Source of the DNA: Candidatus Epilinea brevis | GTDB taxonomy: Bacteria; Chloroflexota; Anaerolineae; Epilineales; Epilineaceae | DNA length: 64,000 nucleotides | Reading direction: 5' to 3' | Assembly: GCA_016710785.1 (NCBI GenBank) | Contig: JADJUE010000001.1 | Span: 682,001-746,000, forward strand | In this document: piece after piece, positions 9,310 through 18,484 of the stretch | How positions within the stretch are numbered: the stretch's first letter is position 1 | Layout of the letters: each line of letters begins with the position of its first letter | Translations under genes and position numbers: made by a program | The notes under the pieces: model-generated | The model's database searches: none | The model's input: only the letters and a program-made list of their open reading frames with translations | What the model was told of the DNA's origin: nothing

Positions 9310-9921
9310 ATGACCACCTCCCTGCCCGCCGCGGTCGGTCGCCTGATCGACGAGTTCAGCCGCCTGCCGGGCATCGGCCCCAAGACGGCCTCCCGTCTGG
9401 CCTTCTACCTGCTGCGCATGCCCCCGGCCCAGGCGCGCGCCCTGTCCGAGGCCCTGCGCGGCATCACCGAGGGCATCGTCCACTGCGCGCGCTGCCACAA
9501 CCTGGCGGAGAGCAGCCCCTGCCCGGTCTGCGCCGACCCGGGCCGCGACGCGGGCCTGGTCTGCGTGGTGGAAGAGCCCTTGGACGTGCAGGCCCTGGAG
9601 CGCACCCACGAGTACCGCGGGCTCTACCACGTGCTGCACGGCGCCATCTCCCCGGTGGACCGCATCGGGCCGGCCGACCTGCGCATCGGCGAGCTGGTCT
9701 CGCGGGTGCGGGTGGAGCCGATCCGCGAACTGATCCTGGCCACCAACCCCTCCCTGGAGGGCGACGCCACGGCGATGTACGTGGAGCGCGCGGTCCGCGC
9801 GGTCAACACCGACCTGCGCATCACCCGCCTGGCCCGCGGCCTGCCGATGGGCGGCGACATCGAGTACGCCGACGAGCAGACGCTGGCGCGGGCGATGAAG
9901 GGGCGGTCGGAGCGGGGGTGA
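9310..9921 (+). CDS. recR: Recombination mediator protein RecR
   Basis: Protein of 203 aa, the usual RecR length. Order of parts: the helix-hairpin-helix LPGIGPKTASRLAFYLL (~20-36), a Cys4 zinc finger (CARC...CPVC, ~58-75), a TOPRIM domain starting VCVVEEPLDVQALE and a C-terminal Walker-B-like segment (THLxRGLPMGGDIEYAD type, here TRLARGLPMGGDIEYAD). RecR acts with RecO/RecF to load RecA on SSB-coated gapped DNA. Probably co-transcribed with ybaB. Confidence 0.97.
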   Translation: MTTSLPAAVGRLIDEFSRLPGIGPKTASRLAFYLLRMPPAQARALSEALRGITEGIVHCARCHNLAESSPCPVCADPGRDAGLVCVVEEPLDVQALERTHEYRGLYHVLHGAISPVDRIGPADLRIGELVSRVRVEPIRELILATNPSLEGDATAMYVERAVRAVNTDLRITRLARGLPMGGDIEYADEQTLARAMKGRSERG

Positions 9922-10119
9922 GGGGGGGGTGCGAGGGTGACGCAGGGCGGATTGGCCCGACCCGGTCCGGAATCGATGGACGGCGGGGATCTGCGAGATG
10001 CGGTTGACCGTGATGATGCCAAAGCCGTCCCGAAGCGACAACTGGTTCTGGATGACGGCGAGCTTGTAGAGTGGGCGGCGGCAGAATTTCTGCCAACGCA
10101 GAGAATCCGGAGGCCGATC

Positions 10120-10395
10120 GTGACCAATGCGGTGCACGTGCGTGAACGAGGAACCATGACGTTACCCGCTGAGATCCGGCGGCGCTATGGCATTCAGACC
10201 GGCGATGCGTTCGAGCTTGTCGATCTCGACGGAATCTTCTTGCTCACGCCCATGGCGGCCATCGTGCCCGAGTTGGCGCGTGAGATTGAGCGGGCACGGC
10301 TAGAGGCCGGGCTGACGACTGAAGACCTGCTGCGGTCGTTGCGGGAAGAACGGGAGCGCTACGTCACTGAGAAGTACGGTGCCGCGGCCGAGTAA
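10120..10395 (+). CDS. AbrB/MazE-fold antitoxin
   Basis: GTG at 10120 was chosen over an upstream in-frame start because GGAGG lies 6 nt before it and the SpoVT/AbrB domain begins immediately. Protein of 91 aa with a swapped-hairpin DNA-binding domain (MTLPAEIRRRYGIQTGDAFELVDLDGIFLLTP), then a helical C-terminus that would wrap the toxin. Its 3' end overlaps the PIN toxin start by 17 nt, the typical antitoxin-toxin order. Such antitoxins repress their own promoter. Confidence 0.85.
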   Translation: MTNAVHVRERGTMTLPAEIRRRYGIQTGDAFELVDLDGIFLLTPMAAIVPELAREIERARLEAGLTTEDLLRSLREERERYVTEKYGAAAE

Positions 10396-10826
10396 GCCAC
10401 GAATCTTCGTCGATGCTGACGTGATCTTCGCCGGCTCGGCGGCACCGTCGGAGTACGGCGCCAGTCTGGTCGTGCTCAGATTGGGCGAGATCACCTTGAT
10501 CGAATGCGTGACATCTGAGCAGGCCATGACTGCGGTGGAACGCAATCTGGCCGCCAAGATCCCAGCCAAGCTGGCAGCCTTCCGTCAACCTTGCCAGCCG
10601 TTGCCTCCAGGTTGTGTCCGACCCATCGCCCGAAGAAATGGTCTCGTACCACGGGCACGCCGATCCTAAGGACCTCCCGCTACTGGTCGCGGCTCATCAG
10701 GCTGGGTGCAGCCATCTTGTCACCTTCAACCTGCGGCATTATGGGCATTCACCGCCGGTCGTGGTCCAGACGCCGGGAACGTTCCTCCTCACGATCCGTG
10801 GCTTGCTCGTGGGCATGGGCACCTGA
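10379..10826 (+). pseudogene. VapC-like PIN-domain toxin, disrupted by a frameshift
   Basis: A GTG start overlaps the antitoxin gene. The first frame gives the PIN N-terminus with the acidic residues of IFVDADVIFAG and the conserved helix ending in KLAAFRQ. After ~10589 the frame becomes unrelated Pro/Arg sequence. The other half is found one base later: LASRCLQVVSDPSPEEM, then HADPKDLPLLVAA and LVTFNLRHY, which hold the remaining PIN acidic and Asn positions. A single inserted base near 10589-10592 splits a normal ~148-aa ribonuclease. Loss of the toxin while the antitoxin stays intact is biologically plausible; an assembly indel is the alternative. Confidence 0.8.
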
Positions 10827-10973
10827 CCCTCACTCACGAATGCTGTCAGCGTCGTCACCGCCTCAGGCCGGCTGGGGCCGGCCATGACCCGGAGAGCCCT
10901 CCGGCAACCCTGACGCGGTGTTCAACCGAGTGGACCAGGCTCGCCCGTCAGTGATGTTTCCGCCTTCTCGAAA
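10827..10973. other. Intergenic spacer after the toxin-antitoxin locus
   Basis: The first part of a 366-bp gene-free gap. I see no ORF, promoter or RNA gene in it. It runs directly into the palindromic repeat cluster. Confidence 0.4.
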
Positions 10974-11095
10974 CGGGACGGCGTCCCGTTGAAACCGGAC
11001 CAGGTCCGGCGACCCTCCGGACCAGGTCCCATTTGAACCGGACCAGGTCCCGTGTCCCTCCGGACCTGGTCCCGTTTTGACGGGACGCCGTCCCG
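10974..11095. repeat. Nested palindromic repeat cluster (REP/BIME-like)
   Basis: The outer arms are GGGACGGCGTCCC and its mirror form GGGACGCCGTCCC. Between them are three copies of GGACCAGGTCC and one GGACCTGGTCC, each palindromic, separated by short AT-containing spacers (TTGAAA, TTTGAA, TTTTGA). The whole ~122 bp reads nearly the same on both strands and could form a large cruciform or RNA hairpin. It lies 83 bp before the promoter of the next gene. Confidence 0.8.
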
Positions 11096-11177
11096 CGGCA
11101 AGGAGGGCGAAGGGGCGCCGAGATGGCGGGCGTGCCTTCCGCGCTCGAAGGCAGTGGTGACTGACTTGTCGCGCGGC

Positions 11178-11183
11178 TATACT
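11178..11183 (+). promoter_or_regulatory. TATACT -10 box, probably leaderless
   Basis: The box ends 9 nt before the ATG at 11193, so the transcript would begin at or very near the start codon. No clear -35 is seen. Confidence 0.5.
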
Positions 11184-11192
11184 GCTGCGGCC

Positions 11193-12848
11193 ATGTCACC
11201 GCGATCAGCCGTGCGCACCGTCCCAACCGCCCACTTCGCCGACCGCTGCCGGCCCTCCGTTCGGGCCACTGCTTCCCTTGCTCTCTTCACCTATCTGTTT
11301 GCCGCCTGCGCGCATCCTACGCCCACCGCGACGATTCCCACCTCGCGCATCTCTCTAGCCACCAACCCACCCGGACACATGGCCACCCTGGAGGCGCGAC
11401 TGACGGCGCTGGCGGCCAGCCCCACGACGGCGCCGTCGGCTACGCGGTACCTGACGCGGACGCCGTTGGCCACTGTAACGATGTACGGTGTACCTGCAAC
11501 CACGCCAACGAGGGCACCTACCGCCACCAACACCCCGATCAGCCTCCTCCCTGCCGAACCGGCGCCAGTGGTCCTCAGCCGCGAGGAAGCTGCAGCACGT
11601 GCCCTAGCTTGGTTCCTGCCGGAGCAGGCGGCGAAGGTGGTGGCGGTGACCTATGTCAGCAACGTGGATTTCTGGGAGGTGGTGGATCGACTGGGGGGCG
11701 ATGAGGTCATGCGGGGGGAGCCGGGAACGGCGATCTTGACCTCGACCGATCGGATCCAGAATTCCGGTGCCTCAGCCAACGATGTCCTGGCCCTGGTCGA
11801 GGTGGAGGCCGGTCCGCCTCGGCGATTGGCGCCAGACTTCAGCTACGCGCCGACGTGGACGAACCTGCCATGGGATGAGGGGGCACGGGAGAGTGACCGG
11901 CGTCGCATCAGCTACCTCTTCAATGCCACGACCGGGGCGAGTCTCGGTAGTCCCTATGTCGGGAGTGGAAATCTCGAAGGATCGCGCCGGCCCGTGTGGC
12001 GGGCCTTGCAGGCTCGGTCTATTCAGGTGACTGTCCACATCCCATCCACATCGCCACTCAAGTCTGCGCCTACTGCCACTAGTACGGCCAGTGCCTCTCC
12101 AGTTCCCACCTCACAGCGCATTCCCGGCCTCCCTTCATCCGCCTGCCTTCCTGACGATGCTGAGCCGATTCGCCTGGTCCCAGATCTGGTTCCCGCGCCA
12201 TTGGCGGAAAGCATCCGCTGGCTGCCCTATGTGGAAGGCGCCCGGTGGACCTACGAGCGTACGATATCCTACAACGAAGCCCAATGGACTCGCGGGCTGA
12301 AACTGGTGCAGGTGCGAGAGCGCTGGCGCTTGGCAGAGGATGCGATGCTCGTGCGGCTCAGTGACGTGATGACCACGATCCTGCCGCCCGATGCTTCGCG
12401 GTGGGGTTTCGGCAAGGACCCGGAGCGACAGGACCAGTGGCTCATCCTGTTGCCAGGTGCCAGTTACGAGATTGAAGGGTGTCGTGACAACGAACCTCAT
12501 TCCCTCAACCGGCGCCGCCAGCAAGTCGCAGCGGCTGACTACTACTCAAATAGATGGGAGGTGCTCCTTGATCCGGCGGCCCGGGGTGACTACCAGGTTC
12601 CGGCCCGCTGGCGGGCAGATGAGTCTCAGACCTTGCCTTCCGTCTGGTCGTTGTCAACCGGCCTCGTCCGCGGTTGCCGAAACTACGGCCTGGGAGCGAA
12701 CCCATCGAAGTGGGAGTACAAGGGCTATATGTGTCCGGACGTGGGTTGGGCCGCCGATGTAGAGTCCGGCTGCGGGTCGTGGTTTTGTAGAGATGTAACG
12801 GACATGCTCGTCAGCTACCACATCCCCCGCTGGCGGGTGATTCCGTGA
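11193..12848 (+). CDS. Exported lipoprotein of unknown function
   Basis: Protein of 551 aa. The ATG at 11193 was chosen over earlier in-frame codons because it gives a signal peptide with lipobox (LFAAC, Cys ~33) and lies just after a -10 box. A Thr/Pro/Ala-rich linker follows (ATPTRAPTATNTP). Next comes a domain containing EEAAARALAWFLPEQAAKVVAV, resembling a PepSY-like or Gmad-type exported domain. A second Thr/Ser/Pro linker is followed by a C-terminal domain from about residue 340 with several cysteines (CRNYGLG, CGSWFCRD). I do not recognise a catalytic motif. Probably anchored to the outer face of the membrane. Confidence 0.7.
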   Translation: MSPRSAVRTVPTAHFADRCRPSVRATASLALFTYLFAACAHPTPTATIPTSRISLATNPPGHMATLEARLTALAASPTTAPSATRYLTRTPLATVTMYGVPATTPTRAPTATNTPISLLPAEPAPVVLSREEAAARALAWFLPEQAAKVVAVTYVSNVDFWEVVDRLGGDEVMRGEPGTAILTSTDRIQNSGASANDVLALVEVEAGPPRRLAPDFSYAPTWTNLPWDEGARESDRRRISYLFNATTGASLGSPYVGSGNLEGSRRPVWRALQARSIQVTVHIPSTSPLKSAPTATSTASASPVPTSQRIPGLPSSACLPDDAEPIRLVPDLVPAPLAESIRWLPYVEGARWTYERTISYNEAQWTRGLKLVQVRERWRLAEDAMLVRLSDVMTTILPPDASRWGFGKDPERQDQWLILLPGASYEIEGCRDNEPHSLNRRRQQVAAADYYSNRWEVLLDPAARGDYQVPARWRADESQTLPSVWSLSTGLVRGCRNYGLGANPSKWEYKGYMCPDVGWAADVESGCGSWFCRDVTDMLVSYHIPRWRVIP

Positions 12849-12940
12849 GCGGCCCGAGGTGCCGGATGTGGGACGGCACTGGCACACGAGCACGGCGTCC
12901 CAACATTTTGCGCATCCACTTGTGCCATACAGACGACCTT

Positions 12941-13306
12941 CTATGACCCGCTGACCCCTGACGGCGAAGACCCTGAAAGCAGGCCATCAAGTGTCAGCAC
13001 GAGAACAGGGAGGTCGACGGTGACGATCTGCCAGACCACATCGAGATCGATCTGGTCGTAGCCGTGGATCAGGCGATTCCGGAGGCCGATGATCTCGCTC
13101 CAGGGTATCGCCGTAAGCCGGATCTGATCGTCTCGTGGGACGCGATTGGCAGCTTCTCCGGGGATCTCCAACAACCTGACCAAGGCCAGGTCAAGCAGAT
13201 CATCATCGATCAGATCTTGGCGGTCGCGGGTGGAGACGATAGCAATCGCCCGGGTGGCGGCATCGCGCATCTGCGCGAGAGAGACCGCAGGATCACGCCG
13301 CGTCAT
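12941..13306 (-). CDS. hepT: HepT-type HEPN toxin ribonuclease
   Basis: The ATG at 13306 gives 121 aa, the normal HepT size; the longer frame upstream is the shadow of mntA. The helical HEPN domain includes the signature R-x4-H-x-Y (RNRLIHGYDQ), the active site of this toxin family. It overlaps the end of mntA by 14 nt, so the two are translationally coupled. In characterised HepT/MntA systems the toxin's Tyr is AMPylated by MntA and thereby silenced. All key residues are visible, so the pair looks functional. Confidence 0.9.
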   Translation of the reverse strand: MTRRDPAVSLAQMRDAATRAIAIVSTRDRQDLIDDDLLDLALVRLLEIPGEAANRVPRDDQIRLTAIPWSEIIGLRNRLIHGYDQIDLDVVWQIVTVDLPVLVLTLDGLLSGSSPSGVSGS

Positions 13307-13592
13307 AGAGAACCGCAAGCTGCCTGGCCACGCGCTCACGAAGCTGGTCGCCGAGCCAAGCCGGTGTGTTGAGGTCCACTTGACGGCCCAGGATCTCCGA
13401 CAGCTCCGCTTCCATGGAGAAGAAGGCCAGCCCCGGCGTGTGACCAACCTCGAACTCGACCCACACATCCACATCGCTGTCAGAACTGAAGTCGGGCCTG
13501 AGTACTGAGCCGAACAGGGCTAGCTTTCGGATGTAGTGACGTCGACAAAACTCCGCCAACTGGCGCTGCGGCACATGGAGCTGAGCGATCAT
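13293..13592 (-). CDS. mntA: MntA-type minimal nucleotidyltransferase antitoxin
   Basis: The ATG at 13592, seven bases after AAGGAG, gives 99 aa. The defining GSx10DxD motif is complete (GSVLRPDFSSDSDVD), and a third acidic residue follows in the VDLNTP strand. Proteins with this motif transfer AMP to the HEPN partner HepT. It is the first gene of the two-gene minus-strand operon mntA-hepT. Confidence 0.9.
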   Translation of the reverse strand: MIAQLHVPQRQLAEFCRRHYIRKLALFGSVLRPDFSSDSDVDVWVEFEVGHTPGLAFFSMEAELSEILGRQVDLNTPAWLGDQLRERVARQLAVLYDAA

Positions 13593-13770
13593 GCTTGTCT
13601 CCTTGGAGATTCGTCTACAAGCCGCTGCCATTATACCTGACACCGATTGCGCCCGTCCTGCCAGGGCAGTGGTGGTCGCCGCGCCGCACAACTATTGTGC
13701 CGCGATCACGTCACCCGCCACGGCGCGCATGAGGGACCGGCAACGACGACCAACCCTCACCCTCCCCATC
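13593..13770. other. Spacer between mntA and the VWA gene
   Basis: Part of a 276-bp divergent gap. The mntA promoter should lie in 13593-13700 on the minus strand; no strong -10 was recognised. Nothing else is evident. Confidence 0.35.
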
Positions 13771-13799
13771 CTGGCCGCCGCCACCGTCGGGCGTATAAT
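13771..13799 (+). promoter_or_regulatory. Promoter with TATAAT inside a GC palindrome
   Basis: CTGGCC (13771-13776), a 17-bp spacer and a perfect TATAAT (13794-13799) flanked symmetrically by GGGCG and CGCCC. The ~65-nt leader contains a GCCGCC/GGCGGC hairpin near 13840-13853, then AAAGGAG nine bases before the ATG at 13869. The hairpin next to the ribosome-binding site could modulate translation. Confidence 0.6.
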
Positions 13800-13868
13800 C
13801 GCCCGCCAGCGCAGGAGGGCTGCGTTGAGCTGCCAAGTGCCGCCAGGGCGGCAAAGGAGTCGTGGGGT

Positions 13869-15995
13869 ATGGTCGGTCGTCGTTCGCGCCTGTCAAGACG
13901 CCTCGTTCCCGTGTTGACGCCCATCCTCGTGATGGGCCTGGCCTATGCCATGCTGGACCTGGCCCGGCCGGGTCTGCAGACGGGCCGGCCGAGCGGACCG
14001 GAGGCCAGCACGGCCACTCCCGTCCCCAGCGGCTGCCAGGCGGCGGTGGACAAGACCCTGGATCGCGGCACCGTGATCCTGGGGGAGAACGTCCTGGCTT
14101 CGCTGGTGGTCTCCGCCACCTGCGGCGCCAAGCTGGGTCCGCTGGATCTGGTCATCCTGGCCGACGAGTCTCTGTCCATGACCAAGAGCAAGGAAACCAT
14201 CGGTTCAAAGCCGGAGGAGCCGACGGAAACCCCGGACCCCGCCGATCCCACCGAGGATCCGGGCGGATCCATCGGTGTCCCTACGTCGGAGCCCAAGCTG
14301 AGCAACGATCCGTCGTGGTGCGAGCCAAAGAGCAACCAGCTTCAGCCCACGGACACGCCCACGCCCACCAACACCCCCACGCCGCGCCGAAGGTCCACGC
14401 CACGGGCCTCGTCCACGCCCACGGAGCCCAGTGGCCTCGGCAAGGCCACCGAGGTCCCGCTCGAGCCGGCCGGCGACGCGGACCTGATCCGCGAGGAGAA
14501 GAACTGGATCCGCGACTTCCTGGGCCAGGACGCCATCGAGCGCGATATGAAGAGCGACCGGCTGCGGGTCGGCTTCATCTCCTTCGCCGACGGCGCGAAG
14601 GTCAAGCAGCCCTTGTCCAACGACGCCTCCGACGTTCTCTCCAGCGCCAGCCGCATGCGCGGAGCGGACCTTTCCTTCATCGGCAAGGCCTTCCGTGACG
14701 TCAGCCGAACCTTCGCCGGCAACGGCAGCCGGCCGGATGCCGAACGGGTCAAGGTGCTGATCATCCTTTCCGACTTCAAGTTCTGCGCCCGCGACGTCCG
14801 CGAGGCCACCCAGGGCAAGGACACGCCCTTCGTCATCACCGTAGGATTCGGCCGCAGCTACAACAGCCGCTATGCCCGGGACCTGGCCTCCGACCCGCGC
14901 CTGGTCTTGAAGCCCGGGGACACCAAGGAGCTGATGAACCTCTACGACGTGCTCATCGCTCCGCCCAAGCCCATCACCCTCAAGGAGCTGCGGGTTCGGG
15001 ACACCCTGGCGACCCACATGCGCTACCTGCCGGACACGGCCAACCCGCCCACGGTCACCCTGACGGGGCAGACCCTGGAATGGGTCCTCCCGAGCGTTCC
15101 CGCCACCCTGACCTACCGCCTTGAGCCCTTGGGCCCCGAGCCCGGCGTCTACCCGGTCAGCGACCTGGCCGAGTTCCTGTGGACGGATTCCCTGGATCTC
15201 CTGGGCCGCGCCGTCTTCCCGGTGCCGCAGGTGGAGATCCTGGCCCTCACGGCCACCCCGACGGCCACGGCTACCGACACGCCCGTGCCCACGGACACAC
15301 CCACGGCCACGGCGTCGCCGACGCCCACCCACACGCCCACCCGCATCCCGGCTCCGGCCTACCTGCCCTACGGCCTGCGCAACTGGCCGGAGCCGGTCGC
15401 CGTTCCCACCCGCTGCCTGCCTGAAGCCCAGACCATCGACTTCGCCCTGGTGGTGGACACCTCCAACAGCATGAGCGATCCCACTCAAGCCGGCGGCCAG
15501 CGCAAGATCGACGCCGCCGTGACCGCGGCCATGGAGGTCATCAACCTCCTCAAGGCCGGCGACCAGGCAGCGGTGGTCAGCTTCAACGGTGCGGCGGAGC
15601 TGGTCTCGCCCTTGACCGGCAACAAGGCAGCCCTGGCCGCGGCGGTGAACAGCCTGCCCACCCGGCAGGGCGCCGGCACCCGCATCGACCTGGGCCTGTC
15701 CACCGGCGCGGAGGAGCTGAACAGCAGCCGCCACCTGCCCGCCAATGTCCGGGCCATCCTCCTGGTCACCGACGGCGAGCAGCTGGACAACGGCGGCCCG
15801 CAGGCCGTCCTGGACGCCGCTTCCGCCGCCAAGGCCAGCGGCATCAAAGTCCTCACCGTGGGTCTGGGCCAGGGCATCAACGCGGATGTCCTGCGCCAGG
15901 CCGCCTCAGCCCCCAACCTCTTCTTCACCGCCCCGCGGGCCGAGGATCTGGCCCAGCTCTACCGCGAGGTCGCCCGCCTCATCCCCTGTCCTTAG
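13869..15995 (+). CDS. Exported protein with two VWA domains
   Basis: Protein of 708 aa. A single N-terminal membrane segment (VLTPILVMGLAYAMLDLA) serves as signal or anchor. The first VWA-like domain starts near residue 92 with the MIDAS form DESLS and contains a long Pro/Thr insertion. A beta domain and a TPTATATDTP linker follow. The second, canonical VWA domain starts near residue 523 (VVDTSNSMS) with later MIDAS Thr and Asp in TRIDLGLS and LLVTDGE. Between linker and second VWA is YLPYGLRNW, similar to the YLPLI at the same place in the protein at 23.5 kb. VWA domains bind protein partners through a metal ion; the partner is unknown. Confidence 0.82.
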   Translation: MVGRRSRLSRRLVPVLTPILVMGLAYAMLDLARPGLQTGRPSGPEASTATPVPSGCQAAVDKTLDRGTVILGENVLASLVVSATCGAKLGPLDLVILADESLSMTKSKETIGSKPEEPTETPDPADPTEDPGGSIGVPTSEPKLSNDPSWCEPKSNQLQPTDTPTPTNTPTPRRRSTPRASSTPTEPSGLGKATEVPLEPAGDADLIREEKNWIRDFLGQDAIERDMKSDRLRVGFISFADGAKVKQPLSNDASDVLSSASRMRGADLSFIGKAFRDVSRTFAGNGSRPDAERVKVLIILSDFKFCARDVREATQGKDTPFVITVGFGRSYNSRYARDLASDPRLVLKPGDTKELMNLYDVLIAPPKPITLKELRVRDTLATHMRYLPDTANPPTVTLTGQTLEWVLPSVPATLTYRLEPLGPEPGVYPVSDLAEFLWTDSLDLLGRAVFPVPQVEILALTATPTATATDTPVPTDTPTATASPTPTHTPTRIPAPAYLPYGLRNWPEPVAVPTRCLPEAQTIDFALVVDTSNSMSDPTQAGGQRKIDAAVTAAMEVINLLKAGDQAAVVSFNGAAELVSPLTGNKAALAAAVNSLPTRQGAGTRIDLGLSTGAEELNSSRHLPANVRAILLVTDGEQLDNGGPQAVLDAASAAKASGIKVLTVGLGQGINADVLRQAASAPNLFFTAPRAEDLAQLYREVARLIPCP

Positions 15996-16009
15996 CGACC
16001 GCCTCGCAG

Positions 16010-16053
16010 CAGCCGAAGGCCGCTCCCCTGACCGGGGGCGGCCTTCGGGGCTG
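16010..16053 (+). terminator. Long GC hairpin after the VWA gene
   Basis: A stem of more than 12 bp (GCCGAAGGCCGC with GCGGCCTTCGG) and a CTGACC-containing loop, 15 nt after the stop codon. There is no U-tract. Likely a transcription terminator or 3'-end stabiliser. Confidence 0.6.
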
Positions 16054-16119
16054 TCCGCGCTTTGTCCGCCGCGTCACTGGCACGCTCGGGCGCCCGCTCC
16101 GACGTCACCGCCGAGAGCC

Positions 16120-16125
16120 TATACT
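16120..16125 (+). promoter_or_regulatory. TATACT -10 box, probably leaderless
   Basis: The box ends 9 nt before the ATG at 16135. It is the same box and spacing as at 11178. Confidence 0.5.
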
Positions 16126-16134
16126 GCCCCCGCC

Positions 16135-17637
16135 ATGTCCCAGAGCCCCCGTTCTCGCGTCGTAGCCGGACGCCGTCGTCGCCACTTCCGGCGAATCGGC
16201 GCCATGGTCGCCGTCGTTCTCCCACTAGGATTCCTGAACTCCGGGCTGTTGCTTCCCCGGCCGGCGCCCCCCGCTCCGGCTTTCGCCCGCACCGCTGCCC
16301 AAGCCGCCACCTCGTTAGCCGACCTGCCCACCGCCCCGACCGCCGACGTCCTCCAATTCGGCGGTCCCGTCAGCGCCCTGGCCCAGGCCCCCGACGGCCG
16401 CTGGATCTACGCCGGGATGGGCGCGCGCCTGGCGGTGGTCGATGCCGCCGATCCGGCGAACCCACGGCTGACAGCCCTCCTGCCGCTCAGCCAGCCGCCC
16501 ACCGCCATGCTCCTGGTGGCGGCCGGAGCCATGGTGGAGCCGGACCAGGCTGAACCGTGGGCGCAGCTCGACTCGCTGGTTCAGGCGGTCCATCCGGGTC
16601 AGGCGGTCCGGCCAGCCCAGTCAGCAACGAAGGCCCAGTCCGAGACGCCTCCCCTGCTCTACGTAGCCGCCGGCACCGCCGGCGTCGCGGTGCTGACCGT
16701 AGCCCAACCCGACGCGCCGGAGCTGCTGGGCTGGATCGACACCGACTGGTTTGCCTTCGACATCGCCCTGGACGCCCGCCATGAACGCCTGGTCGTCGCC
16801 GACGGCGGCGCCGGCCTGGCGGTCTATGACCTGCGCGACCCCGCCGCTCCCCTCCGCCTGGGGGCGGTGGACACGCCGTCCGAGGCGCGGGCCGTGGCCT
16901 TGGATCCCAGCGGCTTGCTGGCCTACGTCGCCGACTGGGGGCGGGGCCTGGCGGTCATCGACCTGGCCGACCCGGCCGCGCCGCGGCTGCTGGGAGGCGT
17001 GGACAGCCCCGGAGAGGCTGTCGATGTCGCGCTGGATGCGAATTGGGTCTACCTGGCGGACCGCGACGGGGGCCTGGCGGTCATCGACGTGGCCGACCCG
17101 ACCGCGCCGCGCCTCGCTGTCAACGTTGCGCCGGCGCGCGCCGGCGCGCCTGAGGCGCTGCGCGTCGATCCAGACGCGAACCGCGTCTACCTTGCCGACG
17201 GTAGTGGCGGCGGCCTCCGCTGGCTGCGGCGGTCAGCGCCCGGGCTGCTGGCCGACGGCGGGTCGCTGGACCTCGAGGGGCAGCCGGTGGCGCTGGACCT
17301 CCTGGGCGGCGGCCGGCGGCTCGCCGTGGCCAACGCCCGGCTCGGCCTGCAGCTCCTGGACCGCGGGGGATGGCGCCGGCAGTTCGGGTCCCCAGCTCCT
17401 GGGCCTGCTCCTCAGCCCGTCCTTCGTCGAAGGGGTGGCCCTGGACCCGGCACGGGGCCTCGCCTTCCTGGCCGATGCCTACGGCGGGGTGCTGGTGGTG
17501 GACCCAGGATCGGCGTTCCATTCCGATCCGGCCAGTCCACAAGACCCGACCGGCCGGCCCGATGCGGCGTCCCCTTCCGGCCCCCCGGCCCTGCCGCGCG
17601 TCGTCGGCCGCCTCGTCACCGGCGCCGCCACCCATGA
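16135..17637 (+). CDS. LVIVD-repeat beta-propeller protein, N-terminal part, frameshifted
   Basis: The ATG at 16135 gives a twin-Arg-containing, strongly basic N-terminus followed by a hydrophobic segment (AMVAVVLPLGFLNSGLLL), so the protein is exported. Repeats of ~42 residues follow, each containing a GLAVIDLADPAAPRLLG type motif, the hallmark of LVIVD beta-propellers. The frame loses this pattern after about residue 410 (~17370), and the remaining residues are Pro/Arg/Gly noise. The repeats continue in the next entry one base on, so an extra base, most likely in the GGGGG run at 17365-17369, divides one ~765-aa protein. Function: probably an extracellular binding scaffold. Confidence 0.75.
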   Translation: MSQSPRSRVVAGRRRRHFRRIGAMVAVVLPLGFLNSGLLLPRPAPPAPAFARTAAQAATSLADLPTAPTADVLQFGGPVSALAQAPDGRWIYAGMGARLAVVDAADPANPRLTALLPLSQPPTAMLLVAAGAMVEPDQAEPWAQLDSLVQAVHPGQAVRPAQSATKAQSETPPLLYVAAGTAGVAVLTVAQPDAPELLGWIDTDWFAFDIALDARHERLVVADGGAGLAVYDLRDPAAPLRLGAVDTPSEARAVALDPSGLLAYVADWGRGLAVIDLADPAAPRLLGGVDSPGEAVDVALDANWVYLADRDGGLAVIDVADPTAPRLAVNVAPARAGAPEALRVDPDANRVYLADGSGGGLRWLRRSAPGLLADGGSLDLEGQPVALDLLGGGRRLAVANARLGLQLLDRGGWRRQFGSPAPGPAPQPVLRRRGGPGPGTGPRLPGRCLRRGAGGGPRIGVPFRSGQSTRPDRPARCGVPFRPPGPAARRRPPRHRRRHP

Positions 17638-18430
17638 CCTGGCCCTTGCCGGCGACCGCGCCTACGTGGCCGACGCCGGCGCCGGCCTGCGCGCGGTGGA
17701 TATCACCGATCCGGCCGCCCCGCGCGACCTGGGCGCCGCCGACACGCCCGGCGAGGCCTTGGGGATCGATCTGGATCGGGCCGCGCGGCGGGCCTACCTG
17801 GCTGACGGCCCCGGCGGGCTGCGGATCTACGACCTCTCCGAGTCCGCCTCAGCCGGGCCGCCGCGGCTCCTCGGCCAGCTGCCCCTGGCCGGCTTCGCCT
17901 GGAGCCTGCGCGTTAACCCCGCCGCCGGCCTGGTCTACCTGGCCGACCGCCTGGTGGGTCTGCGGATCATCGATGTCCGCGATCCCGCCCTACCACGCGA
18001 ACGGGCCGTGTTCACGGCGGCCGGCGGGGTCTTCGAAGTGGCCCTGGCGGGTAGCCGCGCCTACCTCGCAACCGGGCAGGGCGGGCTGCGCGTGCTGGAC
18101 ATCAGCGACCCCGATCGGCCGCGGGACATCGGAGGCGCGGCCGGACCAGGCGCCGCCCAGGGCCTGGCGCTCCTCGGCAACCGGCTCTTCGTGACCGCCG
18201 GCACCGACGGCCTGCGCCGCCTCGACCTGCGCGACCCTGACCGGCCGCGCCCCGACGCCACCTGGGCCTTGGAAGGGCTGACCGAGCGCATCGCTGTCGA
18301 GGAAGCCGCCGCGGGCGCCCTGAGGCGGGTCTTCGTCGCCTGCGAATGGGGCGGGCTGGCCATCGTGACGCCCCGGGACCAGACTGAAGATCCACTGGTG
18401 TTGCCATGGCTCAGCGCTGCCGGCCGATGA
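17371..18430 (+). CDS. LVIVD-repeat beta-propeller protein, C-terminal part
   Basis: Continuation of the preceding propeller in another frame. The same frame is open from 16751, but only the part after ~17371 reads as protein. It has at least five more repeats with GLRAVDITDPAAPRDLG-type motifs and ends in LPWLSAAGR, the C-terminal motif shared with the subtilase, kelch and CotH proteins. There is no start signal close to the junction, which supports one interrupted gene over two genes. Confidence 0.75.
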
Positions 18431-18484
18431 CGCCTACTCCCGGCCCCACATGCTAAGCTCTCGCCGCAGCAATACGGAAGCCCG

